Source: Citrobacter amalonaticus (lineage in GTDB: Bacteria > Pseudomonadota > Gammaproteobacteria > Enterobacterales > Enterobacteriaceae). Taken from it: a stretch of 64,000 nt of DNA. The DNA lies in NCBI RefSeq assembly GCF_001559075.2, contig NZ_CP014015.2:1364001-1428000 (forward strand), in the 5' to 3' direction. A program made the position numbers and the translations under genes. The notes beneath the pieces are model-generated. The model worked only from the letters and a program-made list of their open reading frames with translations, ran no database searches and was not told the origin of the DNA. Below, piece after piece: positions 54,411 to 63,820 of the stretch (its first letter is position 1; each line of letters begins with the position of its first letter).

Positions 54411-55100
54411 ATGAAACCACTTCTTGCATTGATGTTATTGATGACATTCTTTGCCCGTGCTGCCAATCCTGAGCCTGGAAGCCAGTATTTGCAGGCCGCA
54501 GAGGCCGGTGACAAACGCGCGCAATATTACCTTGCTGACAGCTGGTTTAGCTTCGGCGATTTGAGTAAAGCCGAATACTGGGCACAGAAATCCGCCGACA
54601 ATGGCGATGCGGACGCCTGTGCGCTGTTGGCGCAAATTAAAATCACTAACCCGGTCAGTCTGGATTACCCTGAAGCGAAAATGCTGGCGGAAAAGGCCGC
54701 TCAGGCAGGCAGTAAAGCGGGTGAAATTACGCTGGCACGTATTCTGGTCAATACTCAGGCCGGTAAACCCGATTACCCCAAAGCCATTTCCCTGCTGCAA
54801 AACGCCTCTGAAAATCTGGAGAGCGATGTTGCTGTGGATGCGCAGATGTTGCTCGGCCTGATTTATGCCAACGGCGTCGGGATTCAGGCTGATGATGATA
54901 AAGCCACCTGGTATTTCAAGCGCAGTTCTGCCATCTCTCGCACCGGGTATTCCGAATACTGGGCGGGAATGATGTTTCTGAACGGCGAACAGGGCTTTAT
55001 TGAGAAGAATAAACAGAAGGCGCTGCACTGGTTGAATCTGAGCTGTACCGAAGGCTTCGATACCGGCTGCGAAGAGTTTGACCGATTAACGAACGGCTGA
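54411..55100 (+). CDS. yjcO: Sel1-repeat periplasmic protein YjcO
   Basis: 229 residues, equal to E. coli YjcO. Signal peptide MKPLLALMLLMTFFARA, then about four Sel1-like repeats (AAEAGDKRAQYYLADSWF, AEKAAQAGSKAGEITLARI, AQMLLGLIYANGVGIQADDDKA). Such repeats bind proteins. Function unknown. Confidence 0.93.
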   Translation: MKPLLALMLLMTFFARAANPEPGSQYLQAAEAGDKRAQYYLADSWFSFGDLSKAEYWAQKSADNGDADACALLAQIKITNPVSLDYPEAKMLAEKAAQAGSKAGEITLARILVNTQAGKPDYPKAISLLQNASENLESDVAVDAQMLLGLIYANGVGIQADDDKATWYFKRSSAISRTGYSEYWAGMMFLNGEQGFIEKNKQKALHWLNLSCTEGFDTGCEEFDRLTNG

Positions 55101-55108
55101 CTCAGATT

Positions 55109-55282
55109 GCCTGATGGCGCTGCGCTTATCAGGCCTACAAGCGATACCGACTCGTAGGCCTGATAAGGCGAAGCCGCCACCCAACACAAGCGATACCGGC
55201 CCGTAGGCCGGATAAGGCGAAGCCGCCATCCGGCACAAGCGATACCAGCCCGTAGGCCGGATAAGCGCAGCGCCATCCGGCA
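55109..55282. repeat. Tandem REP/BIME cluster, 49-bp period
   Basis: At least four REP units. ACAAGCGATACC recurs at 55137, 55186 and 55235, a 49-base period, with REP cores GTAGGCCTGATAAGGCG and twice GTAGGCCGGATAAGGCG between. BIME-2 type. Lies between the convergent yjcO and gltP ends. Confidence 0.9.
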
Positions 55283-55294
55283 GGCCGTTTACCG

Positions 55295-56605
55295 TTACTG
55301 GGCGGTCTTATCGAATTGACCCAATACTTCGCGCTCATACGCCAGCGCTTTTTTGCGATCAAACTTGTGTTCCCATTTGGCGATAACCAATACCGCCAGC
55401 GCATTCCCCACCACGTTCAGCGCCGTACGCGCCATGTCGAGAATACGATCAACCCCGGCGATAAAGGCCAGGCCTTCCAGCGGGATGCCCACGCTACCAA
55501 GCGTTGCCAGCAGTACCACGAAGGAGACGCCCGGCACGCCAGCAATCCCTTTCGATGTCACCATCAGCGTCAGCACCAGCACGATTTCCTGCCACAGCGA
55601 CAGGTCAATACCGTACAACTGCGCGATGAAGATCGCCGCAATACTCTGATACAGGGTCGAGCCATCGAGGTTAAACGAGTACCCGGTCGGCACCACAAAA
55701 CTGGTGATCGAGGCTGGCGCGCCATAGGCTTCCATCTTCTCGATAATTCGCGGCAACACGCTTTCAGAGCTGGCGGTGGAGTACGCCAGAATCAATTCGT
55801 CTTTCAGAATGCGGATCAGGATCCAGATACTCAGCCCGCAAATACGCGCGACGATACCCAGCACCACCAGCGCGAAGAACAGGATCGCGAAGTGAACCAA
55901 CAGCACCAGCTTCGCCAACGGCCACAGCGAGGCAAAACCGAAGTTCGCCACGGTCACGGCGATCAGCGCGAACACCCCGATCGGCGCATAGCGCATGACC
56001 ATGTGCGTCACTTTAAACATGGTTTCAGAAATGGAGCGGAACACCGTCACCAGCGGCTCACGATGCGTAGCCGGTAGAGAGGAAAGCCCCAGACCAAACA
56101 GCACCGAGAAGAAGATGATTGGCAGCATGTCGCCTTTCGCCATCGAAGCAACGATGTTTGTCGGGACCAGCGACAGAATGGTGCCCATCAGGCCATGCGC
56201 GTGGCTCTGCACCTCTGCCGTCGTGTTCTGGTATTTCGAAATGTCCACGGTCGCCAGTTGCGACATATCAATGCCGGAACCCGGCTGGAACACATTCGCC
56301 AACGTAATCCCGAGGATAATGGCGATGGTCGTGATCACTTCGAAATAGAGAATGGTTTTTGCACCAATACGTCCCAGCTGTTTCGCATCGCCGACACCGG
56401 CAATCCCGACAATCAGCGTGGAGATCACAATCGGCACGACGATCATTTTAATCAAATGGATGAAGATATCCCCTGCCGGAGAGAGCAGGTTTGCAATCAG
56501 CCACTCGCGGCTGTCGCTGTGATAATGCAGATAACTGCCGAGTAAAATGCCCAGCACCATGGCAATCAGGATCTGCCAGGCCAGGCTGAGTTTAAAACTT
56601 TTCAT
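55295..56605 (-). CDS. gltP: Glutamate/aspartate:H+ symporter
   Basis: 436 residues from the ATG at 56605; matches E. coli GltP (437). DAACS family: serine-rich motif YSTASSESVLP, VPTGYSFNLDGSTLY and the SKGIAGVPG hairpin. Imports glutamate and aspartate. A longer TTG frame upstream is less likely. Confidence 0.96.
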   Translation of the reverse strand: MKSFKLSLAWQILIAMVLGILLGSYLHYHSDSREWLIANLLSPAGDIFIHLIKMIVVPIVISTLIVGIAGVGDAKQLGRIGAKTILYFEVITTIAIILGITLANVFQPGSGIDMSQLATVDISKYQNTTAEVQSHAHGLMGTILSLVPTNIVASMAKGDMLPIIFFSVLFGLGLSSLPATHREPLVTVFRSISETMFKVTHMVMRYAPIGVFALIAVTVANFGFASLWPLAKLVLLVHFAILFFALVVLGIVARICGLSIWILIRILKDELILAYSTASSESVLPRIIEKMEAYGAPASITSFVVPTGYSFNLDGSTLYQSIAAIFIAQLYGIDLSLWQEIVLVLTLMVTSKGIAGVPGVSFVVLLATLGSVGIPLEGLAFIAGVDRILDMARTALNVVGNALAVLVIAKWEHKFDRKKALAYEREVLGQFDKTAQ

Positions 56606-56713
56606 AACGACGGACTTCCTCAATGGAACGCCACTCCGGTAAAAAAACAGGAATGGTTACATACTGAAAGGGTATGAATTGTGTTGCGTTGGTTTGTCGA
56701 TTTTATTAACGCT

Positions 56714-56853
56714 TACACCCTAAATAATTCGAGTTGCAGGAAGGCGGCGACGCAGCGAATCCCCGGGAGCTTACATCAGTAAGTGACTGGGGTAAGCGGC
56801 CCTTTAGGGCGAGTCATGCCAACACACCTGCAGCTTGAAATATGACGGGTGTA
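56714..56853. repeat. ERIC element
   Basis: 140 bases bounded by the inverted ends TACACCC and GGGTGTA. The centre has GCGAATCCCCGGGAGCTTACAT and AGTAAGTGACTGGGGTAAGCG, which match the conserved ERIC core with few changes. Non-coding, found in many enterobacterial intergenic regions. Lies between gltP and nrfG. Rest of the 56606-57076 gap: gltP promoter region and AT-rich sequence with no supportable gene. Confidence 0.92.
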
Positions 56854-57076
56854 TAATCAGTACCATTTGCAGGGCATCTTGCGCAACCCTTTAAGAACAG
56901 GGCTTTTCGCTGAAATAATGCATAATAACGCGAATTTATCGGGTTTATATTGCATAACTATTTGTTATGGAAAGATTTTTAAATCTGAATTTTTGAATTA
57001 TAACCATCGTGAATTATTTTGGCTGCGAGGTTCATTTGCCTGTTTTTTAAACAGATAAATCGCACAGATCACAAAA

Positions 57077-57697
57077 CTATTTCTGCCGATTCAGTAACAA
57101 CTTTGCCATATTAATCGACTCTATCAGCTGCGCACGATTCACCCGCGGCGAATTTAAATCCAGGACTTTTTGCCACTGCAAAATCGCCTGTTTGTAATCC
57201 GCCTGCATAAATGCATCCGACGCCAATAGCATCAGCGCGGTAACTTCCGAGGCATCCAACGCCAGCGCCTTATCAATCATCTCGCGGGTCGTCGGCGTCA
57301 TGTGCTGCCCGGCCTGGTAGTAGAGCACGGTCGCCAGCGCCGAATAGATCTCCGCATTCTCTCCTCGGCTACGCAGCGCCTGACCATAAGCCAGCAGCGC
57401 ATTATCGTAATCATTGCGCCACAGATAATACTCGCCGAGGAGCGCCCACTTTTCGCTGTCCTGTGGGTTGGCGCGAATCTGTTTTTGCAGAGCTATCAGT
57501 TGGGCCTCCGGCGTCGCGGTCTCTGCAAATTCATGAAGCGGATCGGCCCGTCGTCGTTGTTCGTCTCGCACGGCCTGCCATTTTGGCGACAGCAGATAGC
57601 CACTGAGGCAAACGATAATCATCAGCCCAACGACCAGCGCCAGCCACTTCACCGGCAATGGACGGGAAGATGCATCTGAGCGTTCGGACAGACTCAT
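57077..57697 (-). CDS. nrfG: Nitrite reductase haem lyase subunit NrfG (TPR)
   Basis: 206 residues, near E. coli NrfG (198). N-terminal anchor helix (VKWLALVVGLMIIVCLSGYLL), then TPR units (NPQDSEKWALLGEYYLWRNDYDNALLAYGQAL). With NrfE and NrfF it attaches haem to the special CWSCK site of NrfA. Overlaps nrfF by ATGA. Confidence 0.95.
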   Translation of the reverse strand: MSLSERSDASSRPLPVKWLALVVGLMIIVCLSGYLLSPKWQAVRDEQRRRADPLHEFAETATPEAQLIALQKQIRANPQDSEKWALLGEYYLWRNDYDNALLAYGQALRSRGENAEIYSALATVLYYQAGQHMTPTTREMIDKALALDASEVTALMLLASDAFMQADYKQAILQWQKVLDLNSPRVNRAQLIESINMAKLLLNRQK

Positions 57698-58089
57698 GGT
57701 TCGCCCTCCTCTTTACGCTGGCGCGTACTGACCCGCCAGAGCACACCGCCCACCAGCAGCAACAGCAGGCACGGCAACGCCCACAGCAGCAGCGTCTGTC
57801 CGGTGAGCGGCGGGTTATAGCGGACAAAATCACCGTACCGCGCGGTCATCCAGGCGGTGATTTCAGCTTCATCTTTCCCTTCAGCCACCATCGTATAGAC
57901 CTGGTGGCGCATGCTGACCGCAACCGGGGCATTGGATTCCAGCAAGTTTTGATTCTGGCACTGCGGACAGCGCAGCTGGCTGGCGATCGACAGCGCCTTT
58001 TCCTGTTGCTGTGGATTATCAAAAGCCCAGATATCAACCACCTGAGCATGAGCGGAAAAGGAGATAACCAACAGAAAGATAAACGCCAT
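57694..58089 (-). CDS. nrfF: Nitrite reductase haem lyase subunit NrfF
   Basis: 131 residues from the ATG at 58089 (signal peptide MAFIFLLVISFSAHA); a longer frame runs into the BIME and is not coding. CcmH-like motif LRCPQCQNQNLLESNAPVA with its redox CPQC, and a C-terminal membrane helix. Reduces apocytochrome cysteines for haem attachment. Confidence 0.94.
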   Translation of the reverse strand: MAFIFLLVISFSAHAQVVDIWAFDNPQQQEKALSIASQLRCPQCQNQNLLESNAPVAVSMRHQVYTMVAEGKDEAEITAWMTARYGDFVRYNPPLTGQTLLLWALPCLLLLLVGGVLWRVSTRQRKEEGEP

Positions 58090-58096
58090 GAGAGCG

Positions 58097-58175
58097 CCTG
58101 ATGACGCTGCGCTTATCAGGCCTACGCAGTGCGTAAATCGTAGGCCGGATAAGGCGCTTGCGCCGCCATCCGGCA
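58097..58175. repeat. BIME between nrfE and nrfF
   Basis: Opposed REP units GCCTGATGACGCTGCGC...TCAGGCCTAC and GTAGGCCGGATAAGGCG...GCCATCCGGCA in the 100-base gap within the nrf operon. May limit transcription or translation of nrfFG relative to the upstream genes. Confidence 0.88.
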
Positions 58176-58189
58176 CATTGCAGATATGA

Positions 58190-59917
58190 CTACGCATCGC
58201 GCTTTCTCCCCCGCCAGCCGCTGAGCAGCGCCCCGGCAATCATTAACAGCCCCCCGCCCCAAATCCAGCGCACACCGCTCTGCACATACAGGCGCATGGC
58301 ATACCGCTCCTCGCCCGTTTTTTCACCCATCACCGCATACCAGTCATGAAGCAGATCCCAGCGGATGCCCGGCTCCATCATTTGCTGGCGGCGGGCGGAA
58401 TAAAAGCGCCGCTCGGGCATCAGGCTGCCGATTCGTTTGTCGCCCTGCCACAGCGTAATAAGCGCCTTTTCGGTGGTGTAGTTCCCTTTCGCGGCCAGAT
58501 CCAGCCGTTCAAAGCGGAAGGTATAACCCGCCAGTTCAACCTGCTGACCTGGACTCAGGTTAAGGCTTACCTCCTGACGACTGCCGCTGGAGAAGAGGAT
58601 CCCCGCGGCAAAAACCAGCACGCCAGCGTGCGCCAGCAGCGCCGGAAGCTGACGGTGTACGGCCCCCTTCCGGCTCCTGACCATCGTGATCACGATCACC
58701 ACCAGCATCAACAGGCCAAACGGCAAGGTGGCACGATTGAAATACGGCGCGCCCACGGAGAGTCGTCCCCACCCCAACAGGCCATAAAGCATTGGGTAGA
58801 GCGTTCCAATCAGCACGATCAGCAGTACCGCGCAAAAAAGCAGCAGCGCCGCCAGAATCAGCATTTCGCGTGACCAGCCGCCCAGACGAACGGCCTGTTG
58901 GTTAGTCCGCGCGCGCCAGCCGTACAAGCCGAGCGCGGCCAGACTCAGAATGGCAAAGAGGGCAAACAACGGCACGGCGCGCACGTTATCCAGCGCAAAA
59001 GCGTGTACGGAAACGAGAATGCCGGAACGGACAATCAGCGTTCCCAGCAAAGAGAGGATGAGCGTGACAATGGCCAGCAGTAGCGACCAGTGGCGAAAAA
59101 TGCCGCGTTCACGCGACACATACAGGCTGTGCAGTAGCGCGCTGGCAGAAAGCCAGGGTAATAAAGACGCGTTTTCCACCGGGTCCCAGAACCACCAGCC
59201 GCCCCACCCCAGTTCGCAATAGGCCCACCATGAACCGAGAATGATGCCAAGCGTCAGCGCACACCAACCGGGCAGCGCCCAGCGCCAGCATACCCAGGCA
59301 GTCAACGTCGTGAAATCACCGCGCAGCAACGACGCCAGCGCCACGCCGGCGGCGACCATCAGGCCACCGTACCCCAGATACAGCAGCGGCGGATGCAGGA
59401 TCAGCCCCAGATGTTGCAGCATCGGGTTAAGATCGCGCCCTTCTATCGCTGGCGGAAAGATACGGGCAAACGGATCGGACCAGAACACCACAAACAGCAG
59501 CAGCAATGCGGTGATCACCGAGAGTACGCTGAGCGTGAACGGAAACAGAGGATCAGATTCGCAGCGATAGCGCCAGGCAAACAGCGCGCTCCAGCCGGAC
59601 AGAAATAACACCCACAGCAGCAGAGACCCTTCGTGACCGCCCCACACCGCCGCCAGCTTGAGTCCCCATGACAGCAGGCTGTGACTATGTTGGGCCACAT
59701 AGGTAACCGAGAAATCGCTGGTCAGAAAGCAGAACACCAGAATCAAGAAGGCAAGCAGCAGGCACGCAAATTGCGCCCAGGCGCCCACGCTCGCCAGACG
59801 CATGACGCCCTGCCAGCGCAGGCGTTCACCGGCCAGTACGGCAAGCGGGGTCAACACGTTGACCCCGAGGCTGAATAACAGTGCCAGAAAACCGGCTTCA
59901 GGAAGGAGTACGTCCAG
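58190..59917 (-). CDS. nrfE: Nitrite reductase haem lyase NrfE, probable CTG start
   Basis: CcmF-type protein with about 14-15 membrane helices and the WWD tryptophan-rich motif WGGWWFWDPVENASLLPWL. The first ATG/GTG/TTG in frame is a GTG at 59857, which would remove the first helix. The frame upstream codes DVLLPEAGFLALLFSLGVNV, like the E. coli N-terminus, back to a TGA at 59921-59923. The only near-start codon is CTG at 59915-59917, with AAAGG 6 bases before. I place the start there (575 residues). Attaches haem to NrfA's CWSCK site with NrfF and NrfG. Confidence 0.85.
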   Translation of the reverse strand: MDVLLPEAGFLALLFSLGVNVLTPLAVLAGERLRWQGVMRLASVGAWAQFACLLLAFLILVFCFLTSDFSVTYVAQHSHSLLSWGLKLAAVWGGHEGSLLLWVLFLSGWSALFAWRYRCESDPLFPFTLSVLSVITALLLLFVVFWSDPFARIFPPAIEGRDLNPMLQHLGLILHPPLLYLGYGGLMVAAGVALASLLRGDFTTLTAWVCWRWALPGWCALTLGIILGSWWAYCELGWGGWWFWDPVENASLLPWLSASALLHSLYVSRERGIFRHWSLLLAIVTLILSLLGTLIVRSGILVSVHAFALDNVRAVPLFALFAILSLAALGLYGWRARTNQQAVRLGGWSREMLILAALLLFCAVLLIVLIGTLYPMLYGLLGWGRLSVGAPYFNRATLPFGLLMLVVIVITMVRSRKGAVHRQLPALLAHAGVLVFAAGILFSSGSRQEVSLNLSPGQQVELAGYTFRFERLDLAAKGNYTTEKALITLWQGDKRIGSLMPERRFYSARRQQMMEPGIRWDLLHDWYAVMGEKTGEERYAMRLYVQSGVRWIWGGGLLMIAGALLSGWRGRKRDA

Positions 59918-59943
59918 AAATCACCTTTCCCTCACAGCCATGC

Positions 59944-60900
59944 TTATGCAACCGTGAGCTGTCCAGCATAGAGAATGAAAAAGCGCAGCAACAGTACGCC
60001 CGTCAGGCTGGCACCACATACCGCCAGCACCCCGTGAAACGTCGAACCGCGGTTGGCCCAGGGTTTCAGTAGCATCGGAACGATCAGTCCCAGCCCCGCG
60101 ACGCCGATCCAGAACCACCAGGTCCAGAAGCCGCCACCCAACGCCGCCGACAGCGCACGCATTTTGCCGTCATCGCCCAAAGCCAGCCCCACAAAGAAGG
60201 CGGCCAGCAGGAAGATCTCCAGCCACACCACCGGCGTTTCCACACGGTGAATAAAATGCGCCTCGGTACTGTGCGGATTACCACGCTGACGTAATGCCAT
60301 CGCAATCAGCGCCACCGCCGCACCGGAAGAGATCCCGGAAAACAGGAACAGCACCGGCAGGATCGGGTTATTCAGGAACGGATAGGATTTCAGCACCGAA
60401 AGCAGGAAGCCGGTGTAGGCGCCCAGCAGCACCGCCAGTACCAGCATCAGCGTTTCGAGTCCACGGTTGAACGGCGTTAACAGCGCCAACACCTTCTGCA
60501 CCAGTCCCAAACGGGGGAACCAACGCTGTTGCAGGGCCATCACCTCTTTTTGAAAGATGATAGCCAGCCACAGAATCAGCACAACCATATACAACTGGAA
60601 TAACAGAACCCCCATCGACATCACCGACGTAAAGCTGTAGTGGAACATCAGCTTCCAGAAGGTCCAGGGACGCGTCAGGTGGAAGATCAGAATCAGCAGG
60701 CCGAGAATAATCGCCCCCGGCCCCACCACCAGCGTAGTGCGCAGCAGCGTACTGTCCGCTCCGCCCGCCTCCGGATGGTAACGGCGCAGCAGGATTGACA
60801 GCGTTACCAGTCCGGCAGAGATACCGATCAGAAACAGATAGATGGCGATGGGCCAGTCCCACACCAGCGATTCAAAATGGAAAGCAGATGCGTTTGTCAT
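59944..60900 (-). CDS. nrfD: NrfD membrane quinol-dehydrogenase subunit
   Basis: 318 residues, eight hydrophobic segments, the E. coli length. Oxidises menaquinol and passes electrons to NrfC then NrfB. Overlaps nrfC by ATGA. Confidence 0.96.
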   Translation of the reverse strand: MTNASAFHFESLVWDWPIAIYLFLIGISAGLVTLSILLRRYHPEAGGADSTLLRTTLVVGPGAIILGLLILIFHLTRPWTFWKLMFHYSFTSVMSMGVLLFQLYMVVLILWLAIIFQKEVMALQQRWFPRLGLVQKVLALLTPFNRGLETLMLVLAVLLGAYTGFLLSVLKSYPFLNNPILPVLFLFSGISSGAAVALIAMALRQRGNPHSTEAHFIHRVETPVVWLEIFLLAAFFVGLALGDDGKMRALSAALGGGFWTWWFWIGVAGLGLIVPMLLKPWANRGSTFHGVLAVCGASLTGVLLLRFFILYAGQLTVA

Positions 60901-61568
60901 TGGCTCACCTCCCCATATTTAAAGGGAACGCGGTAGACCTTCGGTTTGGTACCCAGCGCCAGCTTGTAGCGATAGGTGGTTTTCTGCCGCAGCAGACGGG
61001 AAATATCGCTGTCAGGATCGTCCAGATTGCCAAACGTCAGCGCCTTCGTCGGGCAAGACTCGACGCAGGCAGGCAGTTTGCCCGCTTTCAGATTGGTTTT
61101 ACGGCAGAAATCGCATTTATCCGCCGTTTTCGTGACCGGATGGATAAAGCGCACACGGTACGGACAGGCGGCGATACAGTACTGGCAGCCGACGCAGAGA
61201 TCCGGGTTCACATCCACGATGCCATTCGCGGCATCGCGATACGACGCTCCGGTCGGGCAGACGTCAACGCACGGCGCGTGATCGCAGTGCTGGCACGAAT
61301 GGCGGAAGAAGCGGTACTTCACATCCGGAAACGTGCCCAGCGGTTCGCTGCGAATGATGGTCAGTCGCGACACCCCCTCCGGCACGTTGTTGACTTCCCG
61401 ACAGGCATCCATACAGGCGGTACAGCCGATGCACAATGATTCATCATGCACCATGCCGTATCGCACGCCGTTGATATTCAACGTTTTCGCCACCACGCGT
61501 CCTGCAGTACCGCTGACGGCCACCAGCGCGCCGACGCCGGTGATGAACTGGCGACGAGAGCAACTCAT
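60897..61568 (-). CDS. nrfC: NrfC periplasmic ferredoxin, Tat-exported
   Basis: 223 residues. Tat leader SRRQFITGVGALV, then four 4Fe-4S clusters: CIGCTACMDAC, CQHCDHAPCVDVCP, CVGCQYCIAACP and CDFC...CVESCP. Electron link between NrfD and NrfB. Overlaps nrfB by ATGA. Confidence 0.96.
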   Translation of the reverse strand: MSCSRRQFITGVGALVAVSGTAGRVVAKTLNINGVRYGMVHDESLCIGCTACMDACREVNNVPEGVSRLTIIRSEPLGTFPDVKYRFFRHSCQHCDHAPCVDVCPTGASYRDAANGIVDVNPDLCVGCQYCIAACPYRVRFIHPVTKTADKCDFCRKTNLKAGKLPACVESCPTKALTFGNLDDPDSDISRLLRQKTTYRYKLALGTKPKVYRVPFKYGEVSQ

Positions 61569-62128
61569 GGATGCTCCTTAAGCAAAGGAACAGACGCCGG
61601 ATTAAAGTTCGGGTTGTTACGCTGATCGCTGTGGCAATCGACGCAAATTTTAACTCGTCCTTTATCGCTTAACGTCTGCATCGTGTCTTGCTTCGGATGC
61701 AGCGAGTGACAACTGGCGCAGGCCACTTTAGTAACGTGGACATCGTGCGGCCAGAACGCTTTTTGCAACTGCTCAGGCAAGTGACAGGACAGACAAACGC
61801 TGTTCTGCTGCTCCACGTTGTACATCGGCTCGTTGAAGCGCATCACATCCTTCGCCCCTTCACGGTGCTGAGGCGATGGCTTGCCATGACAGTTGGTACA
61901 GGTGACCGGCAGTTTATTGTTCGGATTGGTCACAGACGCATGCTTACCATGCATCCCTTCGGTATCCGGCTTGTGACAGTCCAGACACGCGGCATCCGGG
62001 CTACGCTGTTGGGTGACCGTCCAGCGTTCAGACTCCTGCGGCGTTGGCGTGGCGGTTATCCCACTCAGGCTCCATAACAGACCTGACGCCAGCACCCCAG
62101 CAGTTAATAACGAACGTAATACGCTCAT
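61565..62128 (-). CDS. nrfB: NrfB pentahaem cytochrome c
   Basis: 187 residues from the ATG at 62128, which has CGGAG at good spacing; a GTG two codons earlier does not. Signal peptide MSVLRSLLTAGVLASGLLWS. Five CXXCH sites: CLDCH, CTNCH, CLSCH, CASCH, CVDCH. Electron donor to NrfA. Confidence 0.96.
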   Translation of the reverse strand: MSVLRSLLTAGVLASGLLWSLSGITATPTPQESERWTVTQQRSPDAACLDCHKPDTEGMHGKHASVTNPNNKLPVTCTNCHGKPSPQHREGAKDVMRFNEPMYNVEQQNSVCLSCHLPEQLQKAFWPHDVHVTKVACASCHSLHPKQDTMQTLSDKGRVKICVDCHSDQRNNPNFNPASVPLLKEHP

Positions 62129-62147
62129 ATTCACTCCGTTGCATAAT

Positions 62148-62223
62148 GCCTGATGACGCTACGCTTATCAGGCCTACAAGACTTCCGTAGGCCGGATAAA
62201 GCGCGTGCGCTGTCATCCGGCAA
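62148..62223. repeat. BIME between nrfA and nrfB
   Basis: REP pair GCCTGATGACGCTACGC...TCAGGCCTAC and GTAGGCCGGATAAAGCGC...TCATCCGGCA in the gap behind nrfA. Probably stabilises nrfA mRNA. Confidence 0.88.
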
Positions 62224-62240
62224 ATTTGTCACATGTGAGG

Positions 62241-63677
62241 TTATTGGCTTAACAAACCGTTTTTACGCGCCTGTTCTTCCCACTGCGGGATCACCGTTTT
62301 GATAAAGTCCTGTTTATCGGCGTTAATCTGCTGCATGTTCAGACCAATGGCCGCCTGGGCTTTCTCTTTGGTGGAGATATCCGGAATCGCGATTTCATGG
62401 GTGATGCCTTTGGTTGCCAGCAGACGCGCCAGCTTAGTCCGGGCATCGGCAGCTTTGTCCATCGCGATGCCTAACATCCGCAGACCTTCTTCCGGAGCGT
62501 GCATATGGATGCCGTGAGAGGCAATGGCCAGATCCCAGCGCCACTGCGCGTGACGGATATCGCTCAGAATCGGCTTCATTTCCGCTTCCGTTGCGCCCGC
62601 ATCCCAGGCCGCTTTCGCTTCGAAGTGAGCACGAACCAGTTGATCTTCAACCTTGATTTTCAGTCCATTGATCGCCTTCTTACGCTCAGCAACCACATTT
62701 TGCAGAGCGGCTTTGTCCTGGGTATGGCAATTCGCACAGGTTTGCGGGAAGTTGTCGAATGGGTTGCCAATCTTATGATCGGTATAGAGTTTGCCTTCGG
62801 CGTTCTGCACTTTCGGCATGTGACAGTCGATACAGGTCACATTATTTTTGCCGTGAATACCCACGCTCCAGGTTTCATATTCCGGATGCTGTGCTTTCAG
62901 CATCGGCGCTTTTGACAGCGAGTTGGTCCAGTCAGCGAAGGTAATGGCGTCATAGTATTTCTCCATGTCTTCGACTTTCATGCCGTCATCCCACGGGAAC
63001 TTAACGGCTTTGTCTTTGCCGTCAAAATAATATTCAACGTGGCATTGTCCGCAAACCATCGACTGCTGGTCGAAACGACCGGCTTTATCGAACGGCTTGC
63101 CGATGGTCTCCATCGCTCGTTCAGCGTACGGGCGAGACAACGTCAGCTCAGGTTTACCTTTCGCAAAGTCAGGTGACGCCGTGTTATGGCAATCGCCGCA
63201 GCCCAGGTTATTCACGATTTCCGGACCGCCACGCGCCCATTTGCCGTGGAAGTAGCCGTCTTCACCGTCTTTCTGGATCAGGCGCGCCACGTCCGGGCTT
63301 TTACAGCTCCAGCACGCCATCGGCAGTGGACCGTCTTCAGCATTTTTTGGGGCGCCGGTACGTAAGGTTTCACGCACATCAGTCACCGCATAGGCGTGCC
63401 CACGCGGTTTGTTGTAATCACGGGAGAACGGATATCCCGCCCACAAGATCACCAGACGGGGATCTTCCGCTAATGCGTCTTCACGTTTTGATTGTTCTGA
63501 GGTCGCTTTCCATGAGAGGTATTGATCGGGATGCTGAGGGGCGAAGACTTCATTCTTCGCTTCAACGGTAACAGTCTTTGCGGGTTCGGGCGTTTGCTCA
63601 GCATAAACCGCAGAAATGAAAAACAGCGGTACGATCAGGCTGAAGAAACGGCGTGCGCGTAGTGTAATCCTTGCCAT
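62241..63677 (-). CDS. nrfA: Cytochrome c nitrite reductase (ammonia-forming)
   Basis: 478 residues, the E. coli length. Signal peptide ends VYA. Active-site haem CWSCK, where lysine replaces histidine as haem ligand, plus four CXXCH: CGDCH, CGQCH, CIDCH, CANCH. Six-electron reduction of nitrite to ammonium in the periplasm. First gene of nrfABCDEFG. Confidence 0.97.
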   Translation of the reverse strand: MARITLRARRFFSLIVPLFFISAVYAEQTPEPAKTVTVEAKNEVFAPQHPDQYLSWKATSEQSKREDALAEDPRLVILWAGYPFSRDYNKPRGHAYAVTDVRETLRTGAPKNAEDGPLPMACWSCKSPDVARLIQKDGEDGYFHGKWARGGPEIVNNLGCGDCHNTASPDFAKGKPELTLSRPYAERAMETIGKPFDKAGRFDQQSMVCGQCHVEYYFDGKDKAVKFPWDDGMKVEDMEKYYDAITFADWTNSLSKAPMLKAQHPEYETWSVGIHGKNNVTCIDCHMPKVQNAEGKLYTDHKIGNPFDNFPQTCANCHTQDKAALQNVVAERKKAINGLKIKVEDQLVRAHFEAKAAWDAGATEAEMKPILSDIRHAQWRWDLAIASHGIHMHAPEEGLRMLGIAMDKAADARTKLARLLATKGITHEIAIPDISTKEKAQAAIGLNMQQINADKQDFIKTVIPQWEEQARKNGLLSQ

Positions 63678-63806
63678 AGAGGTCTCATCCAGATTGCGCC
63701 ATTGCGTTCAATGACGGTTCTTTTTTATTCTATCCATGACGATAACCACACACACCGCCATGACATTGCCCTAATCTAGATGTAACAAAAAACCACACAC
63801 AAAATG

Positions 63807-63820
63807 TTGTCTTTAATCAA
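63807..63820 (-). promoter_or_regulatory. FNR site of the nrfA promoter
   Basis: On the minus strand TTGATTAAAGACAA, 8 of 10 positions of TTGAT-N4-ATCAA. Centre 136 bases before the nrfA ATG; a TAGATT -10-like hexamer lies near 63773-63778, giving about -41.5 for FNR. FNR activation with NarL/NarP input is established for nrfA. The gap 63678-64000 holds no gene. Confidence 0.75.

Noticed and set aside
55109..55282. Regular repeats resembling a CRISPR array
   Set aside because: Units are palindromic REP cores with a 49-base period and near-identical spacers; no cas genes. It is a BIME cluster.
56849..57058. 69-codon plus-strand frame in the gltP-nrfG gap
   Set aside because: Begins inside the right end of the ERIC element, no ribosome-binding site, AT-rich low-complexity product without family features.
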